Notes: generated by a model not told the origin, from the sequence alone. A stretch of 64,000 nt of DNA from JAGPCK01 sp041675505 (GCA_041675505.1 JBAYTR010000005.1:1-64000); one strand, 5' to 3'; counted from the stretch's first letter, positions 1 through 8,302 are shown. Numbers and translations are program-made.

Positions 1-78
1 GGAGAAACGGGACTTATGCAGCTTAAAGGAATTTATTCCTACAAAACGTTTGAGTTCACCCGTTTCCTTTTTCGGTAA
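1..78 (+). CDS. possible 3' end of an upstream gene (truncated by window edge)
   Basis: Frame 1 is open from the first base to a TAA at 76-78 and encodes 25 residues ending in FEFTRFLFR. It could be the C-terminus of a gene that starts outside the window. Nothing recognisable is in it and the stretch is short, so chance is quite possible. Confidence 0.2.
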   Translation, partial: GETGLMQLKGIYSYKTFEFTRFLFR

Positions 79-117
79 AAGTTAAGACTTTTAATCTTAT
101 GCAAACTAAAGGCAAAA

Positions 118-225
118 CGTTAGTGGCAACGCTGGGGACCGCTTCGCGGTCGGTAATACCCAGCCGCAGATAAACCGTTCGTGAGTACACGCCCTCTGTT
201 TCTCAGGCGTTCGTTGCCACTAACG
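118..225. repeat. GC-rich palindromic module with 14-bp terminal inverted repeat
   Basis: A perfect 14-bp inverted repeat (cgttagtggcaacg at 118-131, its complement at 212-225) encloses further stems, for example gaccgc/gcggtc around 138-151. It is much more GC-rich than the AT-rich gene that follows. A second short palindrome, gcgaccgcaagcggtcg, lies near 259-275. The 16 bases at 221-236 recur inverted at 903-918. The ends read GTTAGTG...CACTAAC, the opposite polarity to an integron attC site, so I class it only as a dispersed palindromic repeat. Confidence 0.6.
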
Positions 226-306
226 AGCTCGCGGCCATAAAACAGAAACCCCACCGCACAGCGACCGCAAGCGGTCGGCAGAATAGATAGAACTAATATT
301 TTTAAC

Positions 307-585
307 ATGGATAGTAACGAATTATTAAGCGGTTTTAAAAACCAAGAATTTAAAATTGACCTTACACATTTAGCTGTAATTATTTTAGGTAAAAGCATTA
401 GATGTGAGGTTTATTTAAGAGAAGTATTAACATCACAAATTGAAATAAAAGAGTTAATTCAGGGTAAAACTCCTTCAGAAATAGATGAATATTTACAAGA
501 AAAGTTAGACGCTTTGGAAAACGACTTGGAGGACATCGTTGAGAAAGATTATTTAGAAACGATTTTACAAGTAATTCGTTCTTAA
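307..585 (+). CDS. small orphan protein of unknown function (92 aa)
   Basis: I do not recognise this protein. It is acidic and lacks a signal peptide. Residues about 48-92 are rich in Leu, Glu and Asp with heptad-like spacing and probably form a helix or short coiled coil. The gene is strongly AT-rich, unlike the GC-rich palindromic DNA on both sides, which suggests an acquired gene. There is no strong Shine-Dalgarno sequence, as is usual in Bacteroidota. It stands alone, bounded by inverted copies of a 16-bp sequence at 221-236 and 903-918, which would suit a cassette or small mobile unit. A regulator, antitoxin or immunity protein is possible from size, but nothing in the sequence proves it. 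Confidence 0.55.
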   Translation: MDSNELLSGFKNQEFKIDLTHLAVIILGKSIRCEVYLREVLTSQIEIKELIQGKTPSEIDEYLQEKLDALENDLEDIVEKDYLETILQVIRS

Positions 586-769
586 TTTTACCACTTTGAA
601 TAATTGTGTTTAAGTCAATTTTTTTCATAAATATAATTGTTTAAGTATTGTGAACATGAAAGGTCAGAAGCCGAGGCCATGACCGTATGGGAAGGTTTGC
701 CAGCGGGTAGTCGCCCGCAGCGCACGTCCAACGCGCTACCTCCACGCCCGCTGAAGCGACACGCGCATC

Positions 770-921
770 CACTAACAGCGGTCTTGCGCAAGATTTTTTT
801 TGCTACCACAAGGAATTTCCCTTCCTTCGTTTCTGTTTTAGCGCTGTATTTTTTGGCTCTACCTGAATGGGTACATTCAGACGCAAAAAGAATCCAGCGC
901 AAGGCCGCGAGCTCGTTATGC
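770..921 (+). repeat. attC-like module 1 (integron-type recombination site candidate)
   Basis: The order matches an attC site: CACTAAC (770-776), left arm gcggtcttgcgc (778-789), a loop of about 107 nt, right arm gcgcaaggccgc (897-908; 11 of 12 pair with the left arm), a gagctc spacer (909-914) and GTTATGC (915-921). The end boxes are partly complementary, and the arm-to-box spacers differ in length on the two sides, as in folded attC sites. GTTATGC departs from the classical GTTRRRY core. No integrase gene is in view. Confidence 0.4.
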
Positions 922-1117
922 ATAATGGATCTAGCATAGAAACGGAAAGGCATTCTGCTCATATAAGCAAAACAAGCATACGGAACAAAAAAAGCTAAAT
1001 TAGGCCAACAAGCATGGCTTCAGTTCAAGGCGGTGAGTAGGAGAAGAGGCTGAATTTAAAGTGCAAATATTCGTCTCAAAAACAAGCATGGTTTAAAGCG
1101 CAAACGAAAACCACTAT
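922..1117. other. gene-free spacer between the two attC-like modules
   Basis: No convincing open reading frame is present on either strand. The stretch contains three near copies of acaagcat(g/a)c/g (around 972, 1009 and 1082). If the flanking modules are recombination sites, this would be a cassette of about 330 bp without an obvious gene. Confidence 0.3.
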
Positions 1118-1250
1118 GCATAACAGCACCTACCCAAAAGGCTGGGTTTGGAGGTTTTTCCGAATGTTAAATGGAAAATCGAAAAGTAGAAGAAATAAAT
1201 ATAAATTTGAGTAAAATATCAGCCCTTCGGGTAGCTGCGAAACGTTATGC
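1118..1250 (+). repeat. attC-like module 2 (integron-type recombination site candidate)
   Basis: GCATAAC (1118-1124) is followed directly by the left arm agcacctaccc (1125-1135), a loop of about 93 nt, the right arm gggtagctgc (1229-1238; 9 of 10 pair) and, after the spacer gaaac, GTTATGC (1244-1250), the exact complement of the first box. The spacer is present on one side only, the asymmetry expected of attC. It lies 58 nt upstream of the delta-60 repeat gene. Confidence 0.45.
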
Positions 1251-1308
1251 CCTATGCTATGATGATAGAAACATTTTTAATTTCGCAATCTTACACTAAC
1301 CAAAAAAA

Positions 1309-4300
1309 ATGAAAACAAAACTACTTTTCATAATCGCAGCCCTAATTACCGGCTTAACGACAACTTTTGCCCAACCCGGCAGCATTGACACCTCCTTTAA
1401 CCCTACAGACATCGGCTTCAGCTTCGGAAATGCAGCAAACGCTACTATTGAGACAATCTCCATTCAGAGCGATGGAAAAATCATGATTGGGGGCGGGTTC
1501 ACTTCCTATAATGGAACAGGCAGAAAATATATTGCCCGCCTCAATGCGGACGGAAGCCTTGATGCCTCTTTTAACCCGGGAACAGGAGCAAACGGTGATG
1601 TTCGGAAAATCTCCATTCAGAGCGATGGAAAAATCATGATTGGGGGATCATTCACTTCCTATAATGGAACAGGCAGAAACTATATTGCCCGCCTCAATGC
1701 GGATGGAAGTCTTGATGCCTCTTTTAACCCGGGAACAGGAGCAAACGGTAGTGTTCGGACAATCTCCATTCAGAGCAATGGAAAAATCATCATTGGGGGA
1801 TCTTTCACTTCCTATAATGGAACAGGCAGAAACTATATTGCCCGCCTCAATGCGGATGGAAGTCTTGACGCCTCTTTTAATCCGGGAACAGGAGCAAACG
1901 GTGATGTTCGGACAATCTCCATTCAGAGTGATGGAAGAATCATGATTGGGGGCGGGTTCACTTCCTATAATGGAACAGGCAGAAACTATATTGCTCGCCT
2001 CAATGCGGACGGAAGCCTTGATGCCTCTTTTAACCCGGGAACAGGAGCAAACAGTACTGTTTATTCAACCTCCATTCAGAGCAATGGAAAAATAATCATC
2101 GGGGGCGAATTCACTTCCTATAATGGAACAGGCAGAAACTATATTGCCCGCCTAAATGCGGATGGAAGTCTTGACGCCTCTTTTAATCCGGGAACAGGAG
2201 CAAACAATAGTGTTTATTCAATCTCCATTCAGAGCGATGGAAAAATAATAATTGGGGGAACCTATAATGGAACAAGCACAAACCGGATTGCCCGCCTCAA
2301 TGCGGATGGAAGCCTTGATGCCTCTTTTAACCCGGGAACAGGAGCAAACACTACTGTTAATTCAACCTCCATTCAGAGCGATGGAAAAATCATTATTGGG
2401 GGAGGTTTCTCTTCCTATAATGGAACAAGCAGAAATTATATTGCCCGCCTCAATGCGGACGGAATCCTTGATGCCTCTTTTAACCCGGGAACAGGAGCAA
2501 ACAGTACTGTTTGGACAACCTCCATTCAGAGCAATGGAAAAATAATCATCGGGGGATATTTCACTTCCTATAATGGAACAGTTAGAAACTATATTGCCCG
2601 CCTGAATGCGGACGGAAGCCTTGACACCTCTTTTAACCAGGGAACAGGAGTAGGCTATATTGTTTTTTCAACCTCCATTCAGAGCGATGGAAAAATCATC
2701 ATTGGGGGATATTTCAATTCCTATAATGGAACAGGCAGAATCTGTATTGCTCGCCTCAATGCGGACGGAAGCCTTGATTCCTCTTTTAACCCGGGAACAG
2801 GAGCAAAATGGAGTGTTGAGTCAACCTCCATTCAGAGTAATGGAAAAATAATCATCGGGGGCGGGTTCACTTCCTATAATGGAACAGGCAGAAACTATAT
2901 TGCCCGCCTCAATGCGGACGGAAGCCTTGATGCCTCTTTTAACCCGGGAACAGGAGCAAACAGAATTGTTTGGACAACCTCCATTCAGAGCAATGGAAAA
3001 ATAATCATCGGGGGCGAATTCACTTCCTATAATGGAACAGGCAGAAACTATATTGCCCGCCTCAATGCGGATGGAAGTCTTGACGCCTCTTTTAATCCGG
3101 GAACAGGAGCAAACAATTTTGTTTATTCAACCTCCATTCAGAGCAATGGGAAAATAATCATCGGGGGCGAATTCACTTCCTATAATGGAACAGGCAGAAA
3201 CTATATTGCCCGCCTCAATGCGGATGGAAGCCTTGATTCCTCTTTTAACCCGGGAACAGGAGCAAACGGTACTGTTTGGAAAACCACCATTCAGAGCGAT
3301 GGAAAAATCATAATTGGGGGAAATTTCACTTCCTATAATGGAACAGTTAGAAACTATATTGCCCGCCTCAATGCGGACGGAAGCCTTGATTCCTCTTTTA
3401 ACCCGGGAACAGGAGCAAACAGTACTGTTTGGACAACCTCCATTCAGAGCGATGGAAAAATAATCATTGGGGGAAATTTTACTTCCTATAATGGAACAGG
3501 CAGAAACCGGATTGCAAGAATTAATGGAGTTTGCGTTCCGCCTGCCCCACCTACAGGTTCTGCCTCCCATACATTCTGCAATGCCGCTACAGTAGCTAAT
3601 TTAACAGCAACCGGCTCTAACATTCAATGGTATGCTGCTTCATCAGGTGGATCTGCATTGGCTGGTACCACAGCGCTTGTCAATGGAAATTCCTACTACG
3701 CCTCACAGACCGTTTCAGGCTGCGAAAGCGCAACACGATTTGAAGTAGCCGTAACGATTAATGCGCCTGCTGCACCTACAGGTTCTGCCTCCCAAACATT
3801 CTGCAATGCCGCTACAGTAGCCGATTTAACAGCAACCGGCTCTAACATTCAATGGTATGCTGATTCATCAAGTGGTTCTGCTTTAGCGGGTACCACAGTG
3901 CTTGTCGATGGAAATTCCTACTACGCCTCACAAATCCTTTCCGGCTGCGAAAGCGCAACACGATTTGAAGTAGCCGTAACAATTAATGCGGTAGACATTT
4001 CTGTAACTCCAACAGGCGGTTCTCTTACTGCAAATGCAAGCGGTGCAACCTATCAGTGGCTGGATTGCGACAATAACTTCGCGGTAATATCAGGGGCAAC
4101 AAATCAAACCTATACTCCAAAAGTAACTGGAAATTACTCGGTAGCGGTTACTCAAAACGGTTGCACCGACACATCTTTGTGTTACAATGTAACCGTATTA
4201 GGAACAGGAATAGTTGAAGTAACTCAAAATGGCAGTGTAATTATTTACCCAAATCCGTTTACTTCGCAAACCGTTTTACAAACCGATAATGTTCTGATTA

Positions 4301-4473
4301 ATGCAAAGCTGATTATAAGCAATGTTTTAGGGCAGACCGTTATGGAACTAAATAACATCAGTGGTCAGACGATAATTTTACAGCGCAATAACTTACCCGT
4401 AGGACAATATTTCTTACGGTTGACAGAGGACAACAAACAAATTGCAACTAAAAAAATAATCATTGTGGACTGA
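1309..4473 (+). CDS. delta-60 repeat surface protein with Ig-like domains and T9SS type A sorting domain
   Basis: A secreted protein of 1054 aa. Residues 1-21 are a signal peptide ending TTFAQ. About 14 tandem 51-residue units follow (residues ~25-740), each carrying SIQSDGKIIIGG, FTSYNGTGRN, IARLNADGSLD and SFNPGTGAN: the delta-60 (DUF5122-type) repeat, a predicted beta-propeller. Two near-identical Ig-like domains (PTGSAS..FCNAATV, ending ESATRFEVAVTI) and a third divergent one come next. The C-terminus has IYPNPF and ends in KKIIIVD, a type A T9SS sorting domain, so it should cross the outer membrane through T9SS. Units are almost identical in DNA (153 nt), and one lacks three codons (near 2255). 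It is flanked by an attC-like module upstream and nested hairpins downstream. The natural ligand is unknown. Confidence 0.85.
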   Translation: MKTKLLFIIAALITGLTTTFAQPGSIDTSFNPTDIGFSFGNAANATIETISIQSDGKIMIGGGFTSYNGTGRKYIARLNADGSLDASFNPGTGANGDVRKISIQSDGKIMIGGSFTSYNGTGRNYIARLNADGSLDASFNPGTGANGSVRTISIQSNGKIIIGGSFTSYNGTGRNYIARLNADGSLDASFNPGTGANGDVRTISIQSDGRIMIGGGFTSYNGTGRNYIARLNADGSLDASFNPGTGANSTVYSTSIQSNGKIIIGGEFTSYNGTGRNYIARLNADGSLDASFNPGTGANNSVYSISIQSDGKIIIGGTYNGTSTNRIARLNADGSLDASFNPGTGANTTVNSTSIQSDGKIIIGGGFSSYNGTSRNYIARLNADGILDASFNPGTGANSTVWTTSIQSNGKIIIGGYFTSYNGTVRNYIARLNADGSLDTSFNQGTGVGYIVFSTSIQSDGKIIIGGYFNSYNGTGRICIARLNADGSLDSSFNPGTGAKWSVESTSIQSNGKIIIGGGFTSYNGTGRNYIARLNADGSLDASFNPGTGANRIVWTTSIQSNGKIIIGGEFTSYNGTGRNYIARLNADGSLDASFNPGTGANNFVYSTSIQSNGKIIIGGEFTSYNGTGRNYIARLNADGSLDSSFNPGTGANGTVWKTTIQSDGKIIIGGNFTSYNGTVRNYIARLNADGSLDSSFNPGTGANSTVWTTSIQSDGKIIIGGNFTSYNGTGRNRIARINGVCVPPAPPTGSASHTFCNAATVANLTATGSNIQWYAASSGGSALAGTTALVNGNSYYASQTVSGCESATRFEVAVTINAPAAPTGSASQTFCNAATVADLTATGSNIQWYADSSSGSALAGTTVLVDGNSYYASQILSGCESATRFEVAVTINAVDISVTPTGGSLTANASGATYQWLDCDNNFAVISGATNQTYTPKVTGNYSVAVTQNGCTDTSLCYNVTVLGTGIVEVTQNGSVIIYPNPFTSQTVLQTDNVLINAKLIISNVLGQTVMELNNISGQTIILQRNNLPVGQYFLRLTEDNKQIATKKIIIVD

Positions 4474-4503
4474 CACAAAAGACAGAAGCACAGGGCATAA
4501 TAA

Positions 4504-4612
4504 CAAATTGCCGCAAGTGGCGGGACAGTGGTAAATTGAAAGTTCGTGCTTTCAATTTACCACTGTGCAGTGGGTCAAGTAAGTGCAAGTAAGCGCCACC
4601 TGTGGCAATTTG
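4504..4612. repeat. nested hairpins downstream of the delta-60 gene
   Basis: An outer 19-bp imperfect inverted repeat (4504-4522 with 4594-4612, 17 of 19 pairs, both mismatches G-U compatible) encloses a perfect 18-bp inverted repeat (4525-4542 with 4549-4566, loop ttcgtg). GCATAATAAC at 4495-4504 just before it echoes the GCATAAC box at 1118. No GTT box was found at the far end. It may serve as a terminator or be another palindromic cassette boundary. Confidence 0.6.
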
Positions 4613-4625
4613 CAAACCCCATGCT

Positions 4626-4648
4626 GGCGCGAGCTTTTAGCTCGTGCC
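4626..4648. repeat. small hairpin, ggcgcgagct / agctcgtgcc
   Basis: Ten-base arms at 4626-4635 and 4639-4648 pair except for one G-U compatible position. There is no T-tract, so it resembles a dispersed extragenic palindrome rather than a terminator. Confidence 0.45.
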
Positions 4649-4737
4649 AATCTTAATCCATACCTCTCACTCGTCCGCGTTTGTAACGCGAATGCAAGAA
4701 AAATTATAGAATCCTTAACTCATCTAAGATAATTTCT

Positions 4738-7002
4738 CTACAAAACAACCCTTACCCCGCACACCATTCTCAAACCTTGCAGCGGTGCGTAGTTGTAAGT
4801 GGGGTCAAAGGTATAGCCGTAGGGGTTTTGAACAGGGTTGTTGGATTGTTTGTCAAACGGATCATGCGGGCGCATGATGGGGTGTTTGGGAAAAAAGTTG
4901 AGCAGGTTTTTTACGGCCAGGTAAACCGAAGTTTTGGAGCTGAGTTTTTTGGTGGCCTGCACATTCATGAGTGTAAACCAAGGAGAGTGCTCAGGGCGGT
5001 AATCGTTGGGCAAAACAGGTAAACGCATGGGGCTGTAAACTATTCCGTTCAAGTCAATGGTAATGCCTACTTTTTGAAAGGCGTAGGTGAGGGCATAGTT
5101 AACCGTAACCGGAGGAGTTTGCACCTGACGTGTTTTTTTGTTGCTGCCCAAAGAATCTTGTTCACTCAGAAAAACATCTACCGCTGTAACGCCCAACATG
5201 CAGGTGAGTGAAGAAGTAAAACGTACATCCACATTGATGTTAGTGCCTCTGTTAATGGCATTGCCGCGAAGGTTGTCAAAAATAATCTGGTTGGCATTGC
5301 TGAAATAATCGGGTACAATGCGGTTGGTAAATACGGTATAAAACAAGCTCGCATCAATGGATACAAAACCTTTCCCAAAAGTGATGTAGCGGTTAAAATT
5401 GATGTTGGCGTTCCACGATTGTTCCGGTTTAAGCGCATTTTTTATTACCACCTCGCGTGCTCCGGTAAGCACCGCATGTTCTTCACTAAACAGGTTCACC
5501 ACTCGAAAACCGTTGCCCACGCTAAAACGCAGCACCGTATTTTGGTTGGGGCTCCACTTGTAGTTTGCCCGCGGAGCAAAAATTTCTCCGTGCTCCGGGT
5601 GATGGTCTGCACGTAAACCCAGCAATAAAGTATTCTGCGCATTGATACGTATTTCATCCTGAATGAAAATACCCGGTAACCACACCCTCGATGGTTGGTT
5701 GATGCTTATTCCTCCTTCAGTATTTTGGGTTACCAGCGTGTTGTCGTCATAAAATGTATTGCGGACAGAAGCACCCAGCAACAGGTTTTGCCTTGAACTT
5801 ATTTTTTTGTTCCATACCAGTTGCGCAAAGCCAATGCGTTGTTTGGCTAAATACAGTGTTTGGCCGTATACAGAATTCTGCAGGTGTTGTGTAAAAGAAT
5901 AACTCAAGGTTACTTTTTCTTTTTTGAGTGGTAAATCATAGGCACCAATTAGTTCCCAACGTGCAGTAAAAATGCTTTCTCCGTATACACTGTCGCCACC
6001 GCGGTGCTCGGGTTGCCACTGCATCTCACCACCAAAACGGTCCTCGTAATAATATCGCGCAGCAATATTCATAGTGCGGTTGTTCTTGCGTTCAATGCTC
6101 CATTTATTAAATACCGATATGCGGTGTTGAAGGGTAACATCAGTAAAGTTGTCGAGGTTTTTATCCCAGCGTTTGTCGTTATTAAAATAGTTAAAACTCA
6201 GCAGGGAGTTCACCTGCTTATGCGGACGAAATTTTATGCTCATGTCAGCATTGTATTCATTGTAAGAAGTAGCAAAGGCATCAAAAGAAAATAAAGGAGC
6301 CCGTTGCGGTTGTTTGGTTATGATGTTAATCAGTCCGCCAACAGCTTCAGAGCCATATAAGGTTGATGCTGGGCCGCGTTGTACTTCTATGCGCTCCACA
6401 ATAGAATTGGGAATTCCGGTTAATCCGTAAACAGTAGAGAGGGCAGAGACAATGGGCATTCCGTCAATCAGTATCATGGTATATGGGCCTTCCATGCCGT
6501 TGATATGAATGTCGCCCGTGTTGCACACATTGCAATTAAGCTGCGGACGAATGCCGTTTACCATACCTAATCCTTCAAACAAGGTAGGAGAGGCACTTTG
6601 CTGAAAGAGTTTGGGTGATACCACTTCAATGGGTACGGGAGATTCTTTTCTGCTTACTTCTTTCATGGTTCCGGTTACCACCACCTCATTCAAATCAGCG
6701 GAAAGGGATAACAATTCAATAGAATAACCTGAGGTGTTTTTATGAAGACTTATTTTTTTTCGAAAGGTTTGGTACCCTACAGCAGATACCACCAGTTCAT
6801 ATGTACCGGCCGGAATACCAGTGAGCTTGAAATCACCTTTTGAGTCGGCAACCGTAGCGTACGGGGTACCTGCTATACCAACTGAGGCAAATTCTACAGG
6901 CGTTTTCGCACAACTTATCCTGCCGCTTAACTCGCAGGTGCTTTGTGCATTTACTTGCAGTGAATGTAAAATGGCCATCAGAAAGACCGTGATTCGGAAC
7001 AT
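4738..7002 (-). CDS. TonB-dependent outer membrane receptor
   Basis: A 754-aa receptor. Signal peptide 1-19, then a carboxypeptidase-regulatory-like beta-sandwich (about 22-100), a plug domain (about 115-235) and a 22-strand-type barrel to the C-terminus. Plug hallmarks are ILIDGMPI (177-184), VERIEVQRGPASTLYGSEAV and GGLINIITK. Residues 157-160 are CNVC, two cysteines in the plug, suggesting a metal or metal-complex ligand, but the substrate cannot be read from sequence. It would import its ligand using TonB/ExbBD energy. It is a single gene with no transporter partner beside it. A dyad and promoter at 7008-7039 suggest repression by a DNA-binding regulator. Start is ATG. Confidence 0.85.
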   Translation of the reverse strand: MFRITVFLMAILHSLQVNAQSTCELSGRISCAKTPVEFASVGIAGTPYATVADSKGDFKLTGIPAGTYELVVSAVGYQTFRKKISLHKNTSGYSIELLSLSADLNEVVVTGTMKEVSRKESPVPIEVVSPKLFQQSASPTLFEGLGMVNGIRPQLNCNVCNTGDIHINGMEGPYTMILIDGMPIVSALSTVYGLTGIPNSIVERIEVQRGPASTLYGSEAVGGLINIITKQPQRAPLFSFDAFATSYNEYNADMSIKFRPHKQVNSLLSFNYFNNDKRWDKNLDNFTDVTLQHRISVFNKWSIERKNNRTMNIAARYYYEDRFGGEMQWQPEHRGGDSVYGESIFTARWELIGAYDLPLKKEKVTLSYSFTQHLQNSVYGQTLYLAKQRIGFAQLVWNKKISSRQNLLLGASVRNTFYDDNTLVTQNTEGGISINQPSRVWLPGIFIQDEIRINAQNTLLLGLRADHHPEHGEIFAPRANYKWSPNQNTVLRFSVGNGFRVVNLFSEEHAVLTGAREVVIKNALKPEQSWNANINFNRYITFGKGFVSIDASLFYTVFTNRIVPDYFSNANQIIFDNLRGNAINRGTNINVDVRFTSSLTCMLGVTAVDVFLSEQDSLGSNKKTRQVQTPPVTVNYALTYAFQKVGITIDLNGIVYSPMRLPVLPNDYRPEHSPWFTLMNVQATKKLSSKTSVYLAVKNLLNFFPKHPIMRPHDPFDKQSNNPVQNPYGYTFDPTYNYAPLQGLRMVCGVRVVL

Positions 7003-7007
7003 GGGGG

Positions 7008-7039
7008 CAAATTTATCATTCCCTAATGATAAATTGCAA
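7008..7039 (-). promoter_or_regulatory. TonB-receptor promoter overlapped by an 11-bp perfect dyad (operator candidate)
   Basis: On the - strand a -7 box TAAATTTG (7015-7008) lies 21 nt downstream of TTG (7039-7037), matching the Bacteroidota promoter pattern. A perfect inverted repeat, aatttatcatt at 7010-7020 and aatgataaatt at 7025-7035, covers the -7 box. A bound repressor would block RNA polymerase. The -7 box ends only 5 nt before the ATG, so the mRNA may be leaderless. Confidence 0.5.
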
Positions 7040-7075
7040 TCAATTTAAATAAAAATTTAGACTAACCTAAAAATT

Positions 7076-7537
7076 TTACCTTTTTCCCAGCAAACGGTCA
7101 AATATACCTGATCTTTTTTGCGACTTGTAGTTGTAATGCGCCAGCTCATTTTGCAGGCGGTGCGTAAATTCACCACCCTCAGGGTGCAGTACTTGCCATA
7201 CTTTGTCCCAGCCCAAAAAGCCTCCTACATTTCGGTCATCAATAAAAATATCGGCTTCCAGTTTGCGCGGGTATTCAGTTTGGTGCTTGCGTTCTCCGGG
7301 GTAGCTTTCATTTACAGCATAAAATTTCATTCCGTTGCTTTCACAAAAGTCAACGGCTTCTTTTAGTAAATCCCCTTCGCGGTAGGTCCAAAGTATTAAC
7401 CGATGTCCGCGTTTTTGAAGTTCTTTTAGTGTAGCAAATGCAAACAGCATTTCGTCACCTATTTTAGGGTAAGCATGTTCTACAATAGTGCCGTCAAAAT
7501 CAACGGCAATCGTTTTAGCATCAGCGTTTATAATCAT
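7076..7537 (-). CDS. small HAD-superfamily hydrolase
   Basis: 153 aa, cytosolic. The HAD nucleophile motif is DFDGT at residues 13-17 (Asp13 nucleophile, Asp15 general acid/base), the second motif is ILWTYR around residue 50, and the acidic motif is FIDDRN near residue 100. No cap domain of any size is present, as in compact BT0820-like phosphatases of Bacteroidota. The substrate is unknown. Its ATG lies 3 nt after the stop of the methyltransferase gene, so the two are probably co-transcribed. Confidence 0.75.
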   Translation of the reverse strand: MIINADAKTIAVDFDGTIVEHAYPKIGDEMLFAFATLKELQKRGHRLILWTYREGDLLKEAVDFCESNGMKFYAVNESYPGERKHQTEYPRKLEADIFIDDRNVGGFLGWDKVWQVLHPEGGEFTHRLQNELAHYNYKSQKRSGIFDRLLGKR

Positions 7538-7540
7538 GGT

Positions 7541-8302
7541 TTATTTGGTTGCAACGAATAAGATTTCTTCTTTTTGCAGGCGGTATTTTTCACTCAGTTC
7601 AGCCCCCACTTTATCGGCATAATGTACAGGGTTTACTTTAAATCCGGCTTCTGTGAGCCATTTGGCATAATCCATTCCGAACAGGCGCATGTGGTCCTTT
7701 TGCCAGAAGTGGATTTCCCTTTCACGCGGGTCGGTTATGGAAAAATCTTCGTAGGTAGTGGCTCGCTCGTAATCAATGGGCACTTGCATTATGGCAAGTC
7801 CACCGGGTTTTAGTACGCGGTTTAGTTCCTGCATGCACCGCTTGGCATCCTGTACATGTTCCAGAACGTGGTTGCAAAAGATTACATCAAAGCGGTTATC
7901 TTCAAAAGGAATATCGTGCAGGTCGAACTTAACATCAGCCAGGGGAGATACCAGATCTCCCGTAAGGTATTTCAGGTTTTTCATGCCACGAAACCGTGTG
8001 TAAAAGCACTGTTCAGGAGCAATGTGCAGCATATCGTGTTCAGCAGTGAAAAAATCTGTTTCATTTTTGAGGTACAGCCACAGTAAACGGTGTCTTTCCA
8101 AACTAAGGCAACTGGGGCAAAGCACATTGGTGCGTTTGGCCCGCCCGCTGTATCCGTAGGGTAAAAATTTGCTGAATTGTTTGGTACATACAGGGCACTC
8201 CACGGCATTACCTTTTAGCAGTAAAGGTGCAACCTTATTAAAGAGGTAACTGAACTGAATAAGAATAGTGCGCGGAATGGTTCGCAGTAAAAAATGAAAC
8301 AT
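7541..8302 (-). CDS. SAM-dependent methyltransferase with two CPxC motifs
   Basis: 253 aa from the ATG at 8302. A longer frame begins at 8455 but would overlap the divergent patatin gene, and its extra residues look non-coding. Residues 36-39 (CPVC) and 62-65 (CPSC) could form a zinc ribbon. A class I Rossmann methyltransferase core follows: DLHDIPFEDNRFDVI (128-141), NHVLEHV (144-150) and RVLKPGG (162-168), a methyltransferase-11 pattern. The N-terminal helix may associate with the membrane. The pairing with a HAD hydrolase is suggestive, but the acceptor substrate is unknown. Confidence 0.75.
   Translation of the reverse strand: MFHFLLRTIPRTILIQFSYLFNKVAPLLLKGNAVECPVCTKQFSKFLPYGYSGRAKRTNVLCPSCLSLERHRLLWLYLKNETDFFTAEHDMLHIAPEQCFYTRFRGMKNLKYLTGDLVSPLADVKFDLHDIPFEDNRFDVIFCNHVLEHVQDAKRCMQELNRVLKPGGLAIMQVPIDYERATTYEDFSITDPREREIHFWQKDHMRLFGMDYAKWLTEAGFKVNPVHYADKVGAELSEKYRLQKEEILFVATK

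Noticed and set aside
118..225. Third attC site at the first palindromic module
   Set aside because: Its ends read GTTAGTG...CACTAAC, opposite to the attC order, and its arms extend from the boxes without the expected asymmetry.
615..962. Open frames on both strands across the GC-rich module (about 100-115 codons)
   Set aside because: They run through palindromic repeat DNA, have low-complexity Arg/Ala-rich translations and no start signals or family resemblance.
1390..3530. CRISPR array
   Set aside because: The 153-nt periodic repeats are in frame and encode a protein repeat; there are no short repeats with unique spacers and no cas genes.
3127..3570. 147-codon antisense frame
   Set aside because: It is a mirror of the repetitive coding strand; repeated DNA keeps antisense frames open by chance.
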